Source: Aromatoleum toluclasticum ATCC 700605 (lineage in GTDB: Bacteria; Pseudomonadota; Gammaproteobacteria; Burkholderiales; Rhodocyclaceae). Taken from it: DNA of 64,000 bases. The stretch covers positions 1 to 64,000 of the forward strand of contig NZ_KB899502.1 of NCBI RefSeq assembly GCF_000378245.1. Direction: 5' to 3'. Below the pieces are notes generated by a model that searched no databases, was not told where the DNA came from, and saw only the letters and a program-made list of their open reading frames with translations. The position numbers and the translations under genes are program-made. Below, one piece after another: positions 32,896 to 42,215 of the stretch. Position 1 is the first letter of the stretch, and the number at the start of each line of letters is the position of its first letter.

Positions 32896-34275
32896 ATGGT
32901 GACTAATAAGACGCTGCTATTGCTGTCAGCTACGGTTGGACTCGTTTGCGCGAGTAGCAGCGCGCTATCGAAGGTGAGTGCCGAAGAGGCCTCAAAGCTG
33001 GGGAAAAATCTGACCTGCATGGGCGGCGAAATGGCCGCGAATGCCGCTAACACGATTCCGGCGTTCTCCGGGAAATGGCTAGGCGCTCCACCCCACGTCA
33101 AATACGAAAATCACATCGGCCAGCATCCCGTCGATCCCTATCCCGAAGACAAGCCAATTTTCGAGATCACCTCGAAGAACTTCGAGAAGTACGCCGATCA
33201 CCTGACCGAAGGGCAGCGGGAGATGTTTCGCCGCTACGCCTCGTTCAGGATTCCGGTGTACCCGGGGCGGCGGGACTTCAGATTCGACGACAAGTTCTGT
33301 GAAGTGGCTCGCAAGAACGCGCTTCAGGCGGAGCTGATCGACGGCGGTCCTGGATTCACCGGACACCAGGGCACGCCACCCTTCCCAATCCCGAAGCAGG
33401 CCATGGAATTGCTCGTGAACATGACCTTCCCGGTGTTCGCTTTCACCGAGGACACCCTGCGCGACATTGCCAACGTGAATCCGGTGGGCGAAATCTTCTG
33501 GGGCCAGCAGCGCAACCTCAACCTCAATGTCGTCACCCAACCTGACGAGGTCGGCAAGCCCATGGGGAAGATCATGGCGTACGCGATGACGCATACGATG
33601 CTTCCCATACGCGATAGGGGAGCGGTGTCATCGGCCGTGGAGCCGGTGAACCTTGCCAAGGACAAACGCCTGGCCTGGAACTATGACCCGGGTACCCGCC
33701 GCGTAAGGCAGCTGCCCATATATGGGTATGACACTCCTCTGGCCGGAACCTCTGGTCTGATGACAATCGATCAGGACCGGCTGATGAACGGTGATCCTGG
33801 CCGCTACGACTGGAAGATGCTCGGCAAGCGTGAAATCTACATCCCAGCCAACACTTATCGACTCCATGGAAAAAACGTGAAGTATGCCGATCTGTTGCAT
33901 CGGAATCACGCGAATCCAGACTATCTGCGCTATGAACTGCGTCGGGTCTGGGTGCTCGAGGGGACGCTGAAGGAAGGCTACCGTCATGTCTTCGGTAGGC
34001 GCGTCCTGTTTATCGATGAGGATAACTGGCAGGCATCGGTATCCGATTACTACGACAGCCGCGGATCGCTCTGGCAGCACGCGTTCATCGCGCACTATTA
34101 CGCCTTCGACCTCAAAGGCTGGCAAGCCGGCAACAGCTTCTACCATGATCTCAGTAGTGGGGGATACATCGCCTACAACCTTTTCCAGGAGCGTCCGCTC
34201 GGCCCTGTCCTGAATGCCGGAAAGATGAGCCCGACGATGTTCGGTCCGGAAGCCTTGCGTCAGATCGGTCAATGA
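32896..34275 (+). CDS. DUF1329-family periplasmic/outer-membrane protein, copy 1
   Basis: 459 residues with an N-terminal signal peptide (KTLLLLSATVGLVCASSSALS). The body matches DUF1329: YDPGTRRVRQLPIYGYDTP, TIDQDRLMNGDPGRYDWKML, LRYELRRVWVLEGTLKEGYRH and VLFIDEDNWQASVSDYYDSRG. The fold resembles LolB-type lipoprotein carriers. DUF1329 proteins nearly always precede a DUF1302 gene in degraders of hydrophobic compounds and are thought to take part in outer-membrane handling of the substrate; this is not proven biochemically here. AAAGGAG at 32883 supports the ATG at 32896. It is collinear along its whole length with the second copy at 40807. Confidence 0.88.
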   Translation: MVTNKTLLLLSATVGLVCASSSALSKVSAEEASKLGKNLTCMGGEMAANAANTIPAFSGKWLGAPPHVKYENHIGQHPVDPYPEDKPIFEITSKNFEKYADHLTEGQREMFRRYASFRIPVYPGRRDFRFDDKFCEVARKNALQAELIDGGPGFTGHQGTPPFPIPKQAMELLVNMTFPVFAFTEDTLRDIANVNPVGEIFWGQQRNLNLNVVTQPDEVGKPMGKIMAYAMTHTMLPIRDRGAVSSAVEPVNLAKDKRLAWNYDPGTRRVRQLPIYGYDTPLAGTSGLMTIDQDRLMNGDPGRYDWKMLGKREIYIPANTYRLHGKNVKYADLLHRNHANPDYLRYELRRVWVLEGTLKEGYRHVFGRRVLFIDEDNWQASVSDYYDSRGSLWQHAFIAHYYAFDLKGWQAGNSFYHDLSSGGYIAYNLFQERPLGPVLNAGKMSPTMFGPEALRQIGQ

Positions 34276-34288
34276 ACAGGAGACTGAG

Positions 34289-35914
34289 ATGACCAAGCTG
34301 ACTTTCAAGCTGTCTCCGGTGGCGACCGCAGTCCTCGGCGCCATTCTGGCATCGCCTGCTTTGGGCGGAGAAAGCGTCGTCTATGACAACGGCGTCAAAT
34401 TGGATTGGAAGGGAACCGTAACCTACACGCTCGCGACCCGGCTTCGCTCCCCCGAGTCGGTTCTGCTGGACGTGGATGGCAACAACAACTTCGATAAAGG
34501 AGCTCTCACCTCGAATCGTCTGGGCCTGCTGTTCGAAGGCAAACTGTCCAAGGACAGGAGCGGCTTCGTCCTGTCCGGCAGCACCTTCTATGACGATGTG
34601 TACCATCGCGGTACCGACAACGATCAAGCCTTTTTGCACACACCGGATGCACCGGGCTCCTTCAGTTCGGACGCGCGCCGCTACCACGGCGGCTACAGCC
34701 GTATCCTGGACGCCTATGGATACACCAGCTTCGGCATGGGTGATGGCGATGCGACGCTCCGCGTGGGCCGGCACGTCGTGTCCTGGGGCGAGTCACTGTT
34801 CTTCCCCGCGATCTCGCTCGCGCAGGGACCGGTTGACGGCACGAAGAGCGATATTCCCGGAACTGAAACCAAGGATCTGTTGCTGCCTGAGGACCAGGTT
34901 TCGCTGATCTACCGGCCGACGCCGGAATGGACGCTGATGACCCACGTACAATACGGGTGGCACCCGACCTTGAGCGCCGCGCCCGGGTCCTTTCTCAATA
35001 CCAGCGATTCGTCAGGTCCCGGAAACGCCTGCCTCGGCCCCTTCATCCCCAATGGGCGTGGAGCATACACATGCTCGTTCGGTGCCAAGCAAAGTGATGA
35101 CAAGCCGAACGATACAGGGCAATGGGGTATCGGCACGCGCTATCGCGTCAGCGAAGAGACTGAGCTGGGTCTGTATTACCTGAACTACCACGACCGCATC
35201 GCGCTGCCCGAGATCGACGTCTTTGCGGCGAGTGGTGCGCTCGGCGGCGGTGCGTATCGGAACCGCTACTTTGACAACGTGAAGCTGATCGGCGCCTCCT
35301 TCAGCACCACCTTGGGTCTGGCGACGCTCGCCGGGGAGGTGGCGTACAAAAGGGGGGCGCCGGAATTGGTCGATACCGTAATCGATCCCGGATCGGGCGT
35401 GACTTTGCCGACGCCGACTCGTGCGAACGTTCTGCAGACTAGCGTCAATTCCTTCATCAACCTTGGTCGCTCGAGTTTCGCCGACGGGGCTTTGCTGCTC
35501 GCCGAGATCTCCTACATCGACGTCCTAAGCGTAAAGAAAATCAAGGCGAAAGGGGTCGAGTCCTTGGGGGCGATGGCGGATTATTTCCCCGCCTCGAACA
35601 AACTGAGCATGTCCGGCCACGGACTGGGCATCTCCACCTCCCTCATTCTGAACTATGACGGGGTCTTTAGCGGCTGGGATCTGGAGATTCCGATCAGCTA
35701 CTCCCACCAGTTGAGCGGACGCACGCTGATGGGGCCGGTGGGCGGGGAGGGCGATCGCCGCATGAGTGTCGGGGCGGCGCTGACCTACAACCAGAACCTC
35801 AGCTTCGAGCTCACTTATCTCGATTTCCTCGGCAAGGCCAGCACCGACATGAAGACGGAGCGACTGCTGACCGACCGCGATCAATTGTCCTTGGTCGTGA
35901 AGTACAACTTCTGA
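34289..35914 (+). CDS. DUF1302-family outer-membrane protein, copy 1
   Basis: 541 residues. A signal peptide (ATAVLGAILASPALGG) is followed by alternating short strands rich in aromatic residues and a terminal phenylalanine (LVVKYNF), as in outer-membrane beta-barrels. DUF1302 signatures are NFDKGALTSNRLGLLFEGK, RRYHGGYSRILDAYGY and GRHVVSWGESLFFPAISLAQGP. It is probably a channel for hydrophobic substrates, partnered with the DUF1329 protein encoded 13 bases upstream. The paralogue at 42216 has the same blocks. Confidence 0.87.
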   Translation: MTKLTFKLSPVATAVLGAILASPALGGESVVYDNGVKLDWKGTVTYTLATRLRSPESVLLDVDGNNNFDKGALTSNRLGLLFEGKLSKDRSGFVLSGSTFYDDVYHRGTDNDQAFLHTPDAPGSFSSDARRYHGGYSRILDAYGYTSFGMGDGDATLRVGRHVVSWGESLFFPAISLAQGPVDGTKSDIPGTETKDLLLPEDQVSLIYRPTPEWTLMTHVQYGWHPTLSAAPGSFLNTSDSSGPGNACLGPFIPNGRGAYTCSFGAKQSDDKPNDTGQWGIGTRYRVSEETELGLYYLNYHDRIALPEIDVFAASGALGGGAYRNRYFDNVKLIGASFSTTLGLATLAGEVAYKRGAPELVDTVIDPGSGVTLPTPTRANVLQTSVNSFINLGRSSFADGALLLAEISYIDVLSVKKIKAKGVESLGAMADYFPASNKLSMSGHGLGISTSLILNYDGVFSGWDLEIPISYSHQLSGRTLMGPVGGEGDRRMSVGAALTYNQNLSFELTYLDFLGKASTDMKTERLLTDRDQLSLVVKYNF

Positions 35915-35927
35915 CAGGCGTCGGATC

Positions 35928-35944
35928 GAGCCCTTTGGCTCTTT
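35928..35944 (+). terminator. Short hairpin after the first DUF1302 gene
   Basis: The arms GAGCC and GGCTC surround the loop CTTT, followed by TTT. It lies 14 bases after the stop codon. The stem is short and the U-run weak, so this is only a possible terminator. Confidence 0.35.
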
Positions 35945-36057
35945 CCCTGCAAGTCGTTCATGACGGATCACTCCTTCCTGGCCTGAGTGTTCGGAGGGGG
36001 TGTGCCCGCCATGACGCCAGAACCTGTCCCGAATAAGCCTCTTGAACTGGAGTGGCG

Positions 36058-37413
36058 ATGACGCAAGGGCAAGCTGAAGCCTTAAATAAACAACAACCGC
36101 ATGCCGACCTGTACGAAACAGGCTCGGTTCCTGTCGAGCGTAGCGTCTGGACGCTCGATCACACACCTCCCTCCCACCCGCCACTCATTGGCGATCTGGA
36201 GGCAGACATCGTGGTGGTCGGTGCGGGCGTGGTGGGGGCGTCGTTAAGTCTGCACCTGGCCGAGCGCGGGATTGACACCGTGCTCATTGACGCCGCCCAG
36301 CCGGCTGATGCCGCCTCGGGGCGCAACGCTGGCCATGTGCAGCCCTATCTCCTGTCGCTGGAGCCGCTCGATGCCTTGCCCGGCAAGGGGCGTCCATTTC
36401 TGGACTGTCTGATCGAGCACCGCAACATCGTGTTTGAGCTCTGTGAGCGCCATGGGATCGATGCCGACCAGGTGCAGTCCGGGCTGCTGGAGGTCGCGCG
36501 CCAGAAGAGCGCAGCGCTCGAGAGCAAGGCGAAGAAATGGGCCGGGCTGGGTCTCGACGTCGAGATTCTTGGTTCCGACCGGCTGCGTCCGCTGGTCGGA
36601 ACCGATCGCTATTCGTACGGCACGCTCTGGCGGAATGGGGGGAGCGTGAATCCCTTCCTGCTTACAAACGGCATGGTCCGTGCCGCGGCCGGAATCGGCG
36701 CCCGGGTGTATGGCAACTCGCCGGCACGGGCCTGCGAGCGTCAGGGTGGGCGCTGGAAGCTGAGTACAGCGTCGGGCAGCGTATTGGCAGACCGCGTGGT
36801 GCTATGCACTAATGGCCATGTCGGTACGAATTTCTATGCGAATCTTGAGCGCACCCAGTTCCCGTTGCTCGCCTGCGGCCTGGCCACGCGTCCGCTGCCG
36901 AAGAGCTTCCTCGACGTCGTCAATCCAATGCGGACGGCATTGAGCCAGCATCCCGCGGGCCTCTACCCAATGGTTGTCGATCGTAAGGGGCGTCTCATCA
37001 CCGCCACGATCCCCGGCGTCGGACGGGCCCATCGCGGCGACCTTCATTTCCAGTATTTCCTTCGCCACCTGCGTCGCGTCTATCCCGAGGCCAGGGATGT
37101 GCGCATCGAGCTTGAGACCTACTGGACCGGCATGACGCACAACTCGTCGGCGATCTACGATAAGGCCTATCCCAAGCTCTACCGTGTGGATGATGGCGTG
37201 TTCGGGCTGATGAACTTCGGCTCCTGGGGTAACCACCTCGGGCCGATGATGGGCATGGATGTCGCCCGCGTCCTTGCAGCCGATCAGCCCGACTCCGCAG
37301 TGCTGGGATGCGAACGCCCGCAACAGGTGCGCTTTGCCGGGCTGTTCAGTACCAAGCTCCGGCGTTTCCTGATTCCGTCAGCGAGGCTGGCAGACCGATT
37401 CGATCTTGTTTGA
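36058..37413 (+). CDS. FAD-dependent amine/amino-acid oxidoreductase (DAO family)
   Basis: 451 residues. The DAO-type dinucleotide site is ADIVVVGAGVVGASLSLHLAERG, followed by DAASGRNAGHVQPY, which resembles the SGRNGG motif of PuuB/OrdL-type oxidases, and a C-terminal GVFGLMNFGSWGNHLGPMMG. Such enzymes oxidise secondary amines or amino acids to imines. The ATG at 36058 follows GGAG; an in-frame GTG at 36052 is less likely. The RidA gene lies 34 bases downstream; RidA hydrolyses imines, which fits an oxidase-deaminase pair. Confidence 0.84.
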   Translation: MTQGQAEALNKQQPHADLYETGSVPVERSVWTLDHTPPSHPPLIGDLEADIVVVGAGVVGASLSLHLAERGIDTVLIDAAQPADAASGRNAGHVQPYLLSLEPLDALPGKGRPFLDCLIEHRNIVFELCERHGIDADQVQSGLLEVARQKSAALESKAKKWAGLGLDVEILGSDRLRPLVGTDRYSYGTLWRNGGSVNPFLLTNGMVRAAAGIGARVYGNSPARACERQGGRWKLSTASGSVLADRVVLCTNGHVGTNFYANLERTQFPLLACGLATRPLPKSFLDVVNPMRTALSQHPAGLYPMVVDRKGRLITATIPGVGRAHRGDLHFQYFLRHLRRVYPEARDVRIELETYWTGMTHNSSAIYDKAYPKLYRVDDGVFGLMNFGSWGNHLGPMMGMDVARVLAADQPDSAVLGCERPQQVRFAGLFSTKLRRFLIPSARLADRFDLV

Positions 37414-37447
37414 CTCATGAATAGACGTTCCTTAGCGAGGAGTGACG

Positions 37448-37855
37448 ATGTCCGTGCAACGCATCAATCCCGAAAGTCTGCTCAAGTTTGATCAACTTGC
37501 CCAGGCCGTCGTGACCCAGGCGCCGAAAATGGCGTTCATCGCTGGCCAGTCGGCGATGAACAAGAATTTCGAGCTTGTCGGTGGTGACGACTGTTTTACC
37601 CAATCCGTCCAGGCCCTCCGCAATCTCCGAACCGCCGTCGAAGCGGCTGGCTCATCGGTTGATCGTGTGGTCAGCAGCACTGTTTACCTGAAGAGTCTGA
37701 CCCCGGCCGTGGGCGAGCAATTCATACGGGCGCTCGGCGTCGTGGTCGATGGGGTGTCGTTTCCGCCCCATGCGTTTTCGATGGTTGGCGTGCAGTCTCT
37801 TGCCAGTCCGGACATTTTGGTGGAGATCTCGGCGATTGCCGTGATTGATGCCTGA
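37448..37855 (+). CDS. RidA/YjgF-family protein
   Basis: 135 residues, one RidA (YjgF/YER057c/UK114) domain. Family features include FIAGQSAMNKNFELVGGDDCFTQSVQALRNL, VVSSTVYLKSL, and a C-terminal segment AFSMVGVQSLASPDILVEISAIAVID. The usual catalytic arginine in the IEIE/R region is not obvious, so it may belong to a subgroup other than RidA proper. It is co-directional with the DAO-type oxidase and probably hydrolyses or channels its imine product. The ATG at 37448 follows GAGGAG. Confidence 0.83.
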   Translation: MSVQRINPESLLKFDQLAQAVVTQAPKMAFIAGQSAMNKNFELVGGDDCFTQSVQALRNLRTAVEAAGSSVDRVVSSTVYLKSLTPAVGEQFIRALGVVVDGVSFPPHAFSMVGVQSLASPDILVEISAIAVIDA

Positions 37856-37903
37856 CGTGTCGCGGCGCGCCTGCCATCAGGCGCACCGCGACATCCCGTC
37901 GGG

Positions 37904-37921
37904 CACCGTCCGTTTTGACGA
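37904..37921. promoter_or_regulatory. Candidate operator, palindromic element copy 4
   Basis: CACCGTCCGTTTTGACGA matches the 18-mer at 10980-10997 in 15 positions and keeps the CGTC...GACG arms. It lies about 60 bases before the SDR/MaoC/thiolase operon. Confidence 0.5.
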
Positions 37922-37981
37922 TGCGGACGGACGGGGCGGGCTTCAAGAATGGCATGGTATCCATTCTTCGAGGTTCACTCC

Positions 37982-38767
37982 GTGAGACAAGTCCCTTCCT
38001 ACGTGCCCGGCCATCAGCTGCTCGCCGGCAAGTCCGTCCTCATCACTGCCGCAGCCGGGGCCGGAATCGGCTTTGCCGCCGCACGGAAGTCCGCGGAAGA
38101 GGGTTGCCGTGCACTCATGATCTCGGATATCCACCCACGGCGACTTGAAGAGGCGGTGGCGCGGCTGAAGGCCGAAACCGGCCTCAAGGACGTGTGGGGG
38201 CAGCTGTGCAACGTCACGAACGAGGAAGAAGTGCAGGCCCTCGTGGCGGCGGCCGAAGAGCGGCTCGGTGGCGTCGATGTGCTGATCAACAACGCCGGCC
38301 TGGGCGGCGAGAAGCGCGTCAGCGAGATGAACGACGAGGAATGGACGCGCGTCCTCGACATCACGCTCACGGGCACCTTCCGCATGACCCGCGCGATGCT
38401 GCCGCACATGGAGCGGCGCGGCCGCGGCGCGATCGTCAATAATGCCTCCGTGTTGGGCTGGCGCGCGCAGAAGGGTCAGGCGCATTACGCCGCGGCAAAA
38501 GCCGGCGTCATGGCGCTCACCCGCTGCTCTGCGCTGGAAGCGGCCGAAAACGGCGTGCGCATCAACGCCGTTTCGCCCTCGATCGCGCTTCACGATTTCC
38601 TGAAGAAGGCCTCGAGCGAGGAATTGCTCGCGCAGCTCGCAAGCCGCGAGGCCTTTGGTCGCGCCGCGGAGGTGTGGGAAGTCGCCAATGTGATGGTCTT
38701 CCTCGCTAGCGATTACGCGTCCTACATGACGGGCGAAGTGCTCTCAGTAAGCTCGCAGCACGCGTGA
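37982..38767 (+). CDS. Short-chain dehydrogenase/reductase
   Basis: 261 residues from the GTG at 37982, preceded by GAGG; an ATG at 37949 would add 11 residues and is a real alternative. VLITAAAGAGIGFAAA is an unusual cofactor motif (TAAAGAGIG rather than TGxxxGxG), followed by DVLINNAG and the active-site Ser and YxxxK in NNASVLGWRAQKGQAHYAAAKAG. It resembles SDRs of the actinobacterial cholesterol regulons acting on C- and D-ring hydroxyls, but the exact equivalent is uncertain. It is first in an operon with MaoC and thiolase genes. Confidence 0.84.
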   Translation: MRQVPSYVPGHQLLAGKSVLITAAAGAGIGFAAARKSAEEGCRALMISDIHPRRLEEAVARLKAETGLKDVWGQLCNVTNEEEVQALVAAAEERLGGVDVLINNAGLGGEKRVSEMNDEEWTRVLDITLTGTFRMTRAMLPHMERRGRGAIVNNASVLGWRAQKGQAHYAAAKAGVMALTRCSALEAAENGVRINAVSPSIALHDFLKKASSEELLAQLASREAFGRAAEVWEVANVMVFLASDYASYMTGEVLSVSSQHA

Positions 38768-38777
38768 GGGCGCTGTC

Positions 38778-39239
38778 ATGACCTTTGTGATTTCCCGCGC
38801 CGACGAGCTCGTCGGCGCCGAAGGGCGCGATCTCGGCGCCACCGACTGGGTGGAGCTTACGCAGGAGCGCGTGAACCGCTTTGCCGACGCAACCGACGAC
38901 CACCAGTGGATCCACGTCGATCCCGTGCGAGCCCGGGAGGGCCCTTTCGGCGCGTGCATCGCGCACGGCTACCTGACGCTCGCGCTCGCGAACCTGTTCC
39001 TGCCGCAACTCATACGCGCCGATCGGCTGAAGATGGGTGTCAACGTCGGTTGCGAGCGCGTGCGCTTCCCCGCCCCCGTCAAGGTGGGATCGCGCATTCG
39101 CGGCCGCGGCGAGATCGTGAAGGTCGAGCCCATCCGGGACGCGGTGCAGTCGACCGTGCGCGTGACGATCGAGATCGAGGGCAGCGAGCGTCCTGCTTGC
39201 GTCGTCGACACGATTAGCCGCTACACCTTCGAGGACTGA
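38778..39239 (+). CDS. MaoC-like enoyl-CoA hydratase (NodN type)
   Basis: 153 residues, hot-dog fold. The catalytic Asp and His of hydratase 2 are seen in [18 protein letters not shown], followed by [20 protein letters not shown], the central helix of NodN/MaoC proteins. It hydrates an enoyl-CoA, probably giving the R-hydroxyacyl-CoA. It lies ten bases after the SDR gene and is followed by a thiolase, completing a hydration-oxidation-thiolysis set. Confidence 0.86.
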   Translation: MTFVISRADELVGAEGRDLGATDWVELTQERVNRFADATDDHQWIHVDPVRAREGPFGACIAHGYLTLALANLFLPQLIRADRLKMGVNVGCERVRFPAPVKVGSRIRGRGEIVKVEPIRDAVQSTVRVTIEIEGSERPACVVDTISRYTFED

Positions 39240-39315
39240 AGGTCCTTCGCCTAACGCAGCAAGGCCGGCGTCCATGTCGGCCACACATTCCAGTCGAAAC
39301 AAGGGAGTATCCGAC

Positions 39316-40518
39316 ATGAGCGAAGCTGTCATCGTATCCACGGCGCGCACTGCGCTGACCAAATCCTTCCGCGGTTCCTTCAACGACACGGAGGCGCCGG
39401 TGTTGGGCGGCCACGTCGTGCGCGCCGTGGTCGAGCGCGCAGGCATCGAGCCCGAAGCGGTCGAGGACGTGATCATGGGCGCGGCCGTGCAGCAGGGCAC
39501 CCAGGCCTACAACATCGGCCGCCTGTGCGCCTACACCGGTGGGCTGCCCGACAGCGTGCCGGGCATGGCGCTCGATCGCATGTGCGCCTCCGGCCTCATG
39601 ACGATCGGCATCGCGGCCAAGAACATCCTCGCCGGCGAGATGAAGATCGCCGTGGCGGGCGGCGTCGAGTCGCTGTCGCTGACGCAGACCAAGCACAAGA
39701 ACACCTACCGCGCGCAGTCCGAGGCCGTGAAGGCCATCGTGCCGGCCGCCTACATCCCGATGCTGGAGACCGCGGAGATCGTGTCCGGCCGCTACGGCAT
39801 CAGCCGCGCCGAGCAGGACGCGTTCTCGCTGCAGAGCCAGCAGCGCACCGCGGCGGCGCAGGCGGCGGGCCGTTTCGACGACGAGATCGTGCCGCTGGCG
39901 GCGAAGAAGCTGCTGTTCGACAAGGAAGGCAAACCCGTCGGCCATGAGGATGTCATCGCCAACCGCGACGAATGCAACCGCGCCTCGACGACCCTGGAAG
40001 ACCTCGCAAAGCTCCAGCCCGTGTTCAAGGACGGCCAGTGGGTCAAGCAGGGCGAGTACATCACCGCCGGCAATGCGTCGCAGCTGTCCGATGGCGCCTC
40101 CGCTGCGCTCATAATGAGTCGCGCCGAAGCCGAGCGCCGGGGCATTGCCCCGCTGGGCGCCTACCGCGGTATCGCGGTCGCGGGCTGCGCGCCGGAGGAG
40201 ATGGGCATCGGGCCCGTGTTCGCGATCCCGAAGCTGCTCGATCGTTTCGGTCTCAAGGTGAGCGACATCGGCCTGTGGGAGATCAACGAGGCCTTCGCCT
40301 GCCAGGTGCTCTACAGCCGTGACAAGCTGGGTATTCCCAACGATCGCCTGAACGTGAATGGGGGCGCGATCGCCATCGGCCACCCCTTCGGGATGTCCGG
40401 CGCCCGGATGGTCGGCCACGCGTTGCTGGAGGGCCGTCGCCGAGGGGTGAAGTACGTCGTCGTGTCGATGTGCATCGGCGGCGGGATGGGTGCGGCGGGC
40501 TTGTTCGAGGTGTGCTGA
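39316..40518 (+). CDS. Acyl-CoA thiolase
   Basis: 400 residues. All thiolase active-site elements are present: the acylated cysteine in DRMCASGLM, the asparagine and glutamate region [10 protein letters not shown], the histidine in [13 protein letters not shown], and the second cysteine in [18 protein letters not shown]. It cleaves a 3-oxoacyl-CoA. It could correspond to FadA6 in the HIP pathway or to a general acetyl-CoA acyltransferase. The ATG at 39316 follows AAGGGAG; the upstream extension of the frame to 39274 is non-coding. It is the last gene of the SDR/MaoC/thiolase unit. Confidence 0.88.
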   Translation: MSEAVIVSTARTALTKSFRGSFNDTEAPVLGGHVVRAVVERAGIEPEAVEDVIMGAAVQQGTQAYNIGRLCAYTGGLPDSVPGMALDRMCASGLMTIGIAAKNILAGEMKIAVAGGVESLSLTQTKHKNTYRAQSEAVKAIVPAAYIPMLETAEIVSGRYGISRAEQDAFSLQSQQRTAAAQAAGRFDDEIVPLAAKKLLFDKEGKPVGHEDVIANRDECNRASTTLEDLAKLQPVFKDGQWVKQGEYITAGNASQLSDGASAALIMSRAEAERRGIAPLGAYRGIAVAGCAPEEMGIGPVFAIPKLLDRFGLKVSDIGLWEINEAFACQVLYSRDKLGIPNDRLNVNGGAIAIGHPFGMSGARMVGHALLEGRRRGVKYVVVSMCIGGGMGAAGLFEVC

Positions 40519-40661
40519 GAGCAGGCGGCGCGGGCAGGGCGCGCGCCCTTACCCGGGCTCAAGGGACGACGGCCGCTCGGCCGCCGTGTGCCCGCGTCCG
40601 CCCGTCCCGCCTTGATCTCCGCCATTGCTCAGCTATTACTTTCTGCATAGTCACCCCCGGT

Positions 40662-40679
40662 TAGTCCCTATGGACGATG
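40662..40679. promoter_or_regulatory. Candidate operator upstream of the second DUF1329 module
   Basis: TAGTCCCTATGGACGATG contains the perfect inverted repeat GTCC-CTAT-GGAC and matches the element at 6558-6575 at 15 of 18 positions. It lies about 130 bases before the DUF1329 start, inside a 288-base gap without genes. Confidence 0.4.
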
Positions 40680-40806
40680 TGAGGTCTGGTCAACACGAAA
40701 AAAATGGCAACAGATGCACCGGAGTCGCGACACCACGACCGCCCGCATCCACACAAGTGTTTAACCGGAACACAGAATAAAGACGCCGAACAGGCAGGAG
40801 ACATCG

Positions 40807-42189
40807 ATGATGAAGAACCGTATCTGGATACCGGTCATTGCGGCAGTGGCGCTCGCAGTGACCGCTGGACCAGCGGTAGCCAAGGTCAGCGACGCGGAGG
40901 CCGCGAAGCTGGGCAAGGAGCTGACCTGCGTCGGCGCCGAGGCGGCCGGCAACAAGGACGGCACTATCCCGGCCTTTTCTGGAAAATGGCTGGGCACTCC
41001 GCCGGGAGTGAAATATACGCCCCACGTCGGGCAGCATCCGGTGGATCCGTATCCGGAAGATAAGCCGCTGTTCGAGATCACTGCGGCAAACATGAGCAAA
41101 TACGCCGACAATCTCAGCGACGGCCAGAAGGCGATGTTCAAGAAGTATCCCGAAACCTTCCGAATTCCTGTCTATCAGAGTCGGCGCGACTTCAGGTATC
41201 CGGATGCCATTTGCGAGCTCGCCAGGAAGAACGCGCTTAGCGCCGAACTGATCGACGATGGTCTCGGCTATACGGGCCACAAAGGACCCGTGGGCTTCCC
41301 GATTCCGAAGTCGCCGATGGAAGTTCTCGCCAACATGAACTTCCCGTACCGGGCCTTCACGGAGCACGTCGTGCGGGACATCGCGGACGTGGGGTCGGAT
41401 GGCAGCATCACCTGGGGTCGGCAGCTCAACAAGAATCTGAACGTCGTTACGCAAACCAGCGAGTTGGGTAAGCCGATGGAAGGGCTGATGGCCTACTCGC
41501 TGTCGGGGACCCTGTTGCCCGAGCGCGACCGTGGCAGCTTCACGGCATCGCAGGAGCCCGTCAACTTTGCCCGAGCGAAACGCCTTGCCTGGACCTACGA
41601 CCCGGGTACGCGGCGAGTGCGCCAGCTGCCGACCTATGGGTTCGATACGCCGATGGGCGGCACGAGCGGCAAGATGACCATCGATCAGGATCGTCTGATG
41701 AACGGTGATCCGAGCCGTTACGAGTGGAAGCTGCTCGGCAAGAAGGAGTTGTACATTCCGGCGAACGCATACCGTCTGCACTCCAACAAGGTGAAGTACG
41801 CGGATCTCCTGCAGAAAGGACACGAGAACCCGGCCTATCTTCGATACGAACTCCGCCGCGTGTGGGTGCTGGAAGGTTCGCTGAAGGAAGGCTACCGTCA
41901 TCTGTTCGGCAAGCGCGTGCTGTTCATCGACGAGGACAACTGGCAGGCCTCGATGGGGGACTATTACGATCAACGCGGAAAGCTTTGGCAGCACGGCTTC
42001 ATCAACCACTTCTATGCGTTCGACCTGAATGCCTGGCAGGCCGGCACCGCCTTCTTTCACGACCTCGATTCGGGCGGCTACGTCGCCTTCAACCTGATTC
42101 AGGAGCGCGAAAAGTCCTGGGTCCTCAACGGCGGCGACCTCTCGCCCGACATGTACACCCCCGCTGCGCTGCGTGCGCTGGGCCAGTGA
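40807..42189 (+). CDS. DUF1329-family periplasmic/outer-membrane protein, copy 2
   Basis: 460 residues. A signal peptide (VIAAVALAVTAGPAVA) precedes a mature part that begins KVSDAEAAKLGKELTC, almost the same as copy 1. The blocks YDPGTRRVRQLPTYGFDTP, IDQDRLMNGDPSRYEWKLL and RYELRRVWVLEGSLKEGYRH are shared with the protein at 32896, so this is a duplicate module specialised for a related substrate or condition. AGGAGA lies just before the ATG. It is followed after 26 bases by its DUF1302 partner. Confidence 0.88.
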   Translation: MMKNRIWIPVIAAVALAVTAGPAVAKVSDAEAAKLGKELTCVGAEAAGNKDGTIPAFSGKWLGTPPGVKYTPHVGQHPVDPYPEDKPLFEITAANMSKYADNLSDGQKAMFKKYPETFRIPVYQSRRDFRYPDAICELARKNALSAELIDDGLGYTGHKGPVGFPIPKSPMEVLANMNFPYRAFTEHVVRDIADVGSDGSITWGRQLNKNLNVVTQTSELGKPMEGLMAYSLSGTLLPERDRGSFTASQEPVNFARAKRLAWTYDPGTRRVRQLPTYGFDTPMGGTSGKMTIDQDRLMNGDPSRYEWKLLGKKELYIPANAYRLHSNKVKYADLLQKGHENPAYLRYELRRVWVLEGSLKEGYRHLFGKRVLFIDEDNWQASMGDYYDQRGKLWQHGFINHFYAFDLNAWQAGTAFFHDLDSGGYVAFNLIQEREKSWVLNGGDLSPDMYTPAALRALGQ

Positions 42190-42215
42190 TTCACTCGACT
42201 TTCCGGGGAGTAGAC

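Noticed and set aside
41724-42215. N-terminal extension of the second DUF1302 protein
   Set aside because: It is a shadow inside the DUF1329 gene; a signal peptide and ribosome binding site mark the ATG at 42216.
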